In this document: piece after piece, positions 31,954 through 35,360 of the stretch
Layout: each line of letters opens with the position of its first letter
Numbering within the stretch: position 1 is the stretch's first letter
Assembly (NCBI RefSeq): GCF_005864045.1
Contig: NZ_VBSP01000022.1
Span: 1 to 35,360 of the forward strand
DNA: 35,360 bases
Origin: Ruoffia tabacinasalis
GTDB taxonomy: Bacteria > Bacillota > Bacilli > Lactobacillales > Aerococcaceae
Direction: 5' to 3'
The notes under the pieces: generated by a model
What the model saw: the letters and a program-made list of their open reading frames with translations, nothing else
Database searches by the model: none
What the model was told of the DNA's origin: nothing
Translations under genes and position numbers: made by a program

Positions 31954-32430
31954 TTAAACTAATAAGAACATAAGTAGAGAAATTACGAATCCTAGAATAG
32001 CGTATGTCTCAACCATCGCTGAGAATACAATCCCTTGTGTAGAGTTTTCTGGTCTTTGTGCAATGATTTGCATACCTGCAACTGAAACGCGCCCTTGTGC
32101 TGGTCCTGAAGTCAGACCTGTGATTGCTACTGGTAAAGCACACATAACATAGTGCCATCCTGTTGAAGTATCCATTCCAGCATCTAATTGTAATAACATT
32201 AATAAACCAATTACGAATCCGTATAAACCTTGTGTCGCTGGTAATAGTTGTAAAACTAATGCTTGTCCAAATAATTCAGGTTTTTCTTTAACTAAAGCTG
32301 CAGCAGACTCCCCTGCGATACCTACACCACGTGCTGATCCAATCCCTCCAAAGACTGTCGCAATTGCTGCTCCTAATCCTCCAAATACTAGACCAATGTT
32401 TTCTCCGAATAATGTTTGTAGAAATTCCAT
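31954..32430 (-). CDS. ntpK: V-type ATPase proteolipid subunit K, Na+-type binding site
   Basis: 158 residues with four membrane helices in two hairpins; K subunits form the membrane rotor ring. All residues that bind Na+ in E. hirae NtpK have counterparts: Leu63, Thr66 and Gln67 in LQLLPATQGLYG, Gln112 in GPAQGRV, and the carrier Glu141 in AMVETYAILGFV. This predicts a Na+-translocating enzyme. AGGAGG stands 11 bases before the ATG. Only the second hairpin carries the carboxylate, as in other V-type rings. Confidence 0.95.
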   Translation of the reverse strand: MEFLQTLFGENIGLVFGGLGAAIATVFGGIGSARGVGIAGESAAALVKEKPELFGQALVLQLLPATQGLYGFVIGLLMLLQLDAGMDTSTGWHYVMCALPVAITGLTSGPAQGRVSVAGMQIIAQRPENSTQGIVFSAMVETYAILGFVISLLMFLLV

Positions 32431-32444
32431 TTTATTAATTCCTC

Positions 32445-34418
32445 CTATTTATTGTTATAATTTTTTTGAATCCAAACTTCTTTTTCAAGTGGGCTTAAAG
32501 GCTTGAATGCTTTTCCACCTGTTTCATAAAACTTACCAAAGAACTCAACGAATTGCAGACGCATTGAATGCACGTAAGCTCCTAAATAAGTGATGAAGAT
32601 ATTTAAGGCATGCAATGCCAAGAATAATAATATTCCGACTGTGAAACGTACAAACGGCGGTAACAGTCCTACGATAAGATTAAATGCCATACCAATATTC
32701 GCACCCGCAACGGCTAAGGCAGTTAAACGTGTATAACTGACGATATCACCAATCATCCCCGCTAAATCAATTAAACCAAAGGCTCCTTGTCCGAGACCAA
32801 TCAGTGGGTTTTTCGCTACAATCATATTGACAACAATCATTCCAATCACATTCCCAAGTAATAGTACTAAACCAATAGTATTTAAAACAGGTATTTCAAG
32901 AATGAAGTTGATCGCTATGATTGCCCCACCAATGAGCATCAAAATTTGTTGTAGTGCATCTAAATAAGAACTACCATAATCTTTTTCTTTCAATGTTAGA
33001 TAGAACTTTAATGAATAACCCACTAACAAATGAACTAAACCTAACGCAACAGAGAATATCATCACTTCAATAACTTGTGATGATAAATTCATCACACCAA
33101 ATGGTAGTGAGAATCCAAAGAAACTTCCAAAAAATAAGCCAACTAGAATTGTTCCAACTGACATATATTTAAATGATTTCAAGGTTTTTCTCATACCTGG
33201 ATCTAATTCGAAAAACATAATGGGGATGAATGTTGCGATAAACAACAATAATCCGTACCCTACATCTGCACTCATTAATCCAAAGAATAACACTTGAGAA
33301 AATGAGAAAAACGGTGTTGGGTCGATTGAGTTATACTTCGGTGTTCCATATTGAAGAGTTAAAGTTTCAAAGGGTGTACTAAACGCACTATTCTTCAACT
33401 TCACTGGAACTTCATCTAAGTTATCTTCTTCAGGATCAACATCATATGTAAAGATTGCAAGGTTGTCTTCACCAATTACATGATTAATATTCACGATATT
33501 ATCTGATACTTCGTCTGCATCCATCCACCCTTTAAGAATAAATAAATGAGAACTATCTAGTAATAATTGACTCGCTTTCTCACGTTCGATTAAGTTCGCA
33601 TAATATTCTTGAGCTAATTTTAAATTACTCAATAATTGACGATTAGATTTGAAACGCTTCACAAGTTCGGATTGCTCTTCGATCATTCTTTTACGTGTAC
33701 TTAGTACCTCTTGAAGTTCTTCTTTTGGTAACTTATCGTACTCGTAATCTAATTCAGTGAAATTCGAACGTCTGACGACTTCTTGAACATCCTCTTGATG
33801 TTCTTTAGAAAACACAATCGTGTAACCGCTTGTATCTTCAGTGTAGTATACCTCTTGAACCAATACTTCATCAGTAACGTTCATTAAGTTGTCTATGAAT
33901 TCAGTTGAATCTTCAGTATCAATCGAACCAACAACGACATCAAAATGCTTAAAGTCATCAGACTGCTTAAGTGAGAAGTCTAAGTTAGTCCATTTTCTAA
34001 GAAAACGTTCCTTCTCTTCAAGTTCTGTAATCGCTTGCCTTAACTGTTCCAACTCGGAACGTTTTTCGCTAACCAGTCTTAGCAGTGACTCAAGATTCAT
34101 TGAATTTACTTCTGTTTCAAGTTCTTGCAGCGAGTAAACTTTACGTTTCTCTCGCATTCGTTTGATAAAAGACGGTTGTGATCCGTATTGTTTCAGAAAT
34201 TCTATTGCGTCTTCAATCTTATTTAGAGTGTAACGATTCAGTTTTGAATCTTCTGAATTCAATGACGCACCGTCAAAGAAGATATCAAGATCTGCTTCCT
34301 CCACTTCTTCAAAAGGGACGATTTCAATTCCTTTTAATTCTTGAAGGGATTCGAGTAATAATTCTTTATTCGCTTGCTCCGCGATGATTGTTACCCGCTT
34401 CATGACTGAAATTGCCAT
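32445..34418 (-). CDS. ntpI: V-type ATPase subunit I (a)
   Basis: 657 residues. The cytoplasmic N-terminal half (about 1-340) is charged with long helices; the C-terminal half has about seven or eight membrane segments and forms the ion half-channels against the K ring. The essential arginines correspond to Arg564 in SYTRLTALAVAGANIG and Arg620 in HSMRLQFVEFFGKFY. The chosen ATG follows AGGAGG by 12 bases and gives MAISVMKRVTIIAE; the ATG at 34403 is possible but has no site. The start overlaps ntpF by 53 bases. Confidence 0.94.
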   Translation of the reverse strand: MAISVMKRVTIIAEQANKELLLESLQELKGIEIVPFEEVEEADLDIFFDGASLNSEDSKLNRYTLNKIEDAIEFLKQYGSQPSFIKRMREKRKVYSLQELETEVNSMNLESLLRLVSEKRSELEQLRQAITELEEKERFLRKWTNLDFSLKQSDDFKHFDVVVGSIDTEDSTEFIDNLMNVTDEVLVQEVYYTEDTSGYTIVFSKEHQEDVQEVVRRSNFTELDYEYDKLPKEELQEVLSTRKRMIEEQSELVKRFKSNRQLLSNLKLAQEYYANLIEREKASQLLLDSSHLFILKGWMDADEVSDNIVNINHVIGEDNLAIFTYDVDPEEDNLDEVPVKLKNSAFSTPFETLTLQYGTPKYNSIDPTPFFSFSQVLFFGLMSADVGYGLLLFIATFIPIMFFELDPGMRKTLKSFKYMSVGTILVGLFFGSFFGFSLPFGVMNLSSQVIEVMIFSVALGLVHLLVGYSLKFYLTLKEKDYGSSYLDALQQILMLIGGAIIAINFILEIPVLNTIGLVLLLGNVIGMIVVNMIVAKNPLIGLGQGAFGLIDLAGMIGDIVSYTRLTALAVAGANIGMAFNLIVGLLPPFVRFTVGILLFLALHALNIFITYLGAYVHSMRLQFVEFFGKFYETGGKAFKPLSPLEKEVWIQKNYNNK

Positions 34419-34731
34419 ATTGACTCATAACCTCCTTTATTCCAGCTTGAATGAGTTCTCCTTTATGAGTTTGATAATCATCTTGGGCATGTCGCCGATA
34501 ATTATCCACTTCATAATTCACTCTTTCACGGACTTCGGCTAATTCTTGATTTCTTTCTTGCTCCAATTCAGAAGCAACGCCATCAAGCGACTGCTCTAAT
34601 TCTTTGCGATAAGTTTCAATTTTTTCTTTTTCATTTTCACGAATCGCTTCTTTTTTATCCGCTAATTCTACTTTCATAGAATCAATTAAATTTTCAGCTT
34701 CTATTACTTTTCCAATTATATCCTTGCTCAA
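34366..34731 (-). CDS. ntpF: V-type ATPase subunit F/G-like stalk protein (NtpF)
   Basis: 121 residues, almost wholly a charged helix (KVELADKKEAIRENEKEKIE...), the partner of NtpE in the peripheral stalk. It is the first gene of the operon, as in E. hirae. The start is TTG at 34731, 9-10 bases after AGGGGTGA; no ATG is available nearby. Its last ~50 bases overlap ntpI, and the ntpI ribosome site lies inside its coding sequence. Confidence 0.85.
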   Translation of the reverse strand: MSKDIIGKVIEAENLIDSMKVELADKKEAIRENEKEKIETYRKELEQSLDGVASELEQERNQELAEVRERVNYEVDNYRRHAQDDYQTHKGELIQAGIKEVMSQYGNFSHEAGNNHRGASE

Positions 34732-34756
34732 TTTTTACTCACCCCTAACATTTTTA

Positions 34757-34765
34757 AGTATATCA
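34757..34765 (-). promoter_or_regulatory. Extended -10 promoter of the V-type ATPase operon
   Basis: The minus strand reads TGATATACT about 25 bases before the ntpF start codon. The hexamer at 17 bases upstream is not a -35. An A/T-only palindrome (CTTTTTTCTGAAAAAAG, 34807-34823) lies further up. Confidence 0.45.
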
Positions 34766-34920
34766 TAAAAAACGTTCACACCCTAGCCCTATGCGGAAAG
34801 TTACCCCTTTTTTCTGAAAAAAGTCGCGTTCCTTCCTATTTAAATATTATTTAATTTTACTTGCTAATTTCTGTCCATTATGTGAATTATTCTGACATAG
34901 CTCTCTGAATCGACGTCATT

Positions 34921-34948
34921 TTGTATTTTTTAATTATACTTTTATATT
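34921..34948 (+). promoter_or_regulatory. Possible plus-strand promoter before the IS end
   Basis: TTGTAT (34921-34926), 16 bases, TATATT (34943-34948). It would make a ~100-base transcript ending at the hairpin at 35008-35053. The DNA is very AT-rich here, so chance matches are likely. Confidence 0.25.
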
Positions 34949-35007
34949 TAACTAAAAATTTAATCGTATATCAGATGAATTTTCATTCATAAAAAACATA
35001 CTAAGAT

Positions 35008-35053
35008 TAGTAGTGAGAAGTCCACGACGGTGGATTTTTCACTACTATTTTTT
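35008..35053 (+). terminator. Strong composite hairpin with T-run at the IS boundary
   Basis: TAGTAGTGA (35008-35016) pairs with TCACTACTA (35039-35047), with an inner TCCAC-GACG-GTGGA stem, followed by TTTTTTAT. It looks like a plus-strand intrinsic terminator, yet no plus-strand gene precedes it. It may end a short RNA, or protect the IS from outside transcription. Confidence 0.7.
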
Positions 35054-35238
35054 ATATGGTAGATATGAAGGAGAGATCGTGAGGCTTTTTGGTTAGTAAA
35101 CCGAATAAAAAACTGGTCCACTTCATATCCTTATAAGAATCTGTTTTGAGTATGTTGGGCCCTTGAGGTCGTGTTTAGGAAATTGGAATCGGTAAGGTTA
35201 AATGAAGACTTCAAATTATATAAGAAAGGGATAAAAAA
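35054..35238 (+). ncRNA. Candidate IS110 bridge RNA region
   Basis: IS110 elements encode their target- and donor-binding bridge RNA in the non-coding stretch before the transposase. Here GATATGAAG (35062-35070) pairs perfectly with CTTCATATC (35121-35129). Inside it TTTTT (35086-35090) faces AAAAA (35107-35112) and GGTT-AGTA-AACC forms the tip, leaving a 15-base and an 8-base side of an internal loop. A second domain can be closed by ATCCTT (near 35127) and AAGGGAT (near 35226), with GGGCCC inside. This is the loop-in-stem layout expected of guide loops, but the guides cannot be confirmed without the element's right end. Confidence 0.5.
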
Positions 35239-35360
35239 ATGGATGTTATTGCTTTAGACGTAAGTAACGGACGAAGTTATTGCGTATTCTATCAAGATAA
35301 TATATGTCAGTTTGAAGGAGAGATAAAGCATAATAAGAAGGGATTTATGCGGATTAAACA
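35239..35360 (+). CDS. IS110-family transposase, N-terminal fragment
   Basis: An open frame runs from the ATG at 35239 to the window end (40 full codons): MDVIALDVSNGRSYCVFYQD, then a GEIKHNKKGF segment. The start VIALDVS provides the first Asp (Asp7) of the RuvC-like DEDD catalytic site of IS110/IS1111 transposases, and the pattern of a short strand, a second strand and HNxxGF is typical. GAAAGGGAT lies before the ATG. The serine-containing C-terminal domain lies beyond the window, so intactness is unknown. Confidence 0.82.
   Translation, partial: MDVIALDVSNGRSYCVFYQDNICQFEGEIKHNKKGFMRIK

Larger units (their letters stand above)
35048..35360 (+). mobile_element. Left end of an IS110-family insertion sequence (cut by window end)
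   Basis: The element is recognised from its transposase start and the ~190-base non-coding left region. IS110 elements have no clear terminal inverted repeats, so the exact left edge cannot be placed; I set it just after the hairpin at 35008-35047. The right part lies outside the window. Confidence 0.7.

Noticed and set aside
34807-34823. Terminator upstream of the ATPase operon (CTTTTTT/AAAAAAG hairpin)
   Set aside because: The stem is almost all A/T and no T-run follows outside the stem in a suitable place.

Overview
The window is AT-rich DNA from a Gram-positive bacterium of the Firmicutes. The gene set points to a lactic-acid-type coccus of the Lactobacillales (Aerococcaceae, Carnobacteriaceae or Enterococcaceae are possible; I cannot name the genus). 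The reasons are an A/V-type ATPase operon in the same gene order as Enterococcus hirae ntpFIKECGABD, a bifunctional GshF, an EcsAB transporter, an LPXTG surface protein, a preQ1-II-type riboswitch before queT, strong Shine-Dalgarno sites and many extended -10 promoters (TGnTATAAT-like).

Layout. 1-3469 (+): glutathione synthesis (gshF) and a secreted protein with repeated BLIP/SmpA-like units, ending at a terminator shared with the facing genes. 3528-12008 (-): an M42 peptidase with lipoate ligase, a quinone oxidoreductase, a NoxE-type NADH oxidase in which the redox cysteine is alanine, ecsAB and coaBC. 12156-16441 (-): three exported proteins, each with its own signal peptide: an LPXTG coiled-coil protein, a protein with 25 Glu-Pro repeats, and a PepSY protein. 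16646-17367 (-): a decayed PTS EIIC pseudogene. 17518-20226 (-): a YflT-type stress protein, then a TrpX-like solute-binding protein behind a long leader with a Phe-rich leader peptide, a chain of alternative hairpins and an intrinsic terminator. 20443-20715 (-): a promoter-terminator pair enclosing a possible small RNA. 20733-23979: an MBL-fold hydrolase, queT with its riboswitch, a TetR regulator and an aldo/keto reductase.

23980-26216 is an accessory island: an HTH-ImmA/IrrE metallopeptidase and a DUF4411 PIN-like protein, overlapping by one base, in very AT-rich DNA. It is bracketed by copies of a GC-rich hairpin repeat, one copy on one side and a 42-bp tandem array on the other. 26217-34731 (-) is the nine-gene ATPase operon; its proteolipid keeps the Na+-binding residues known from E. 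hirae NtpK. After a strong hairpin, the right end holds the start of an IS110-family element: the first 40 codons of the DEDD transposase, preceded by a structured non-coding stretch where the bridge RNA of this family is expected.

Most interesting items: (1) the Phe-leader attenuator relay before the solute-binding protein; (2) Cys42 to Ala in the NADH oxidase, which predicts H2O2 instead of water; (3) the HTH-ImmA/DUF4411 cassette between hairpin repeats; (4) the IS110 left end with a bridge-RNA candidate; (5) loss of the usual catalytic Cys in CoaC. All functional statements are from reading the sequence; no database search was run.
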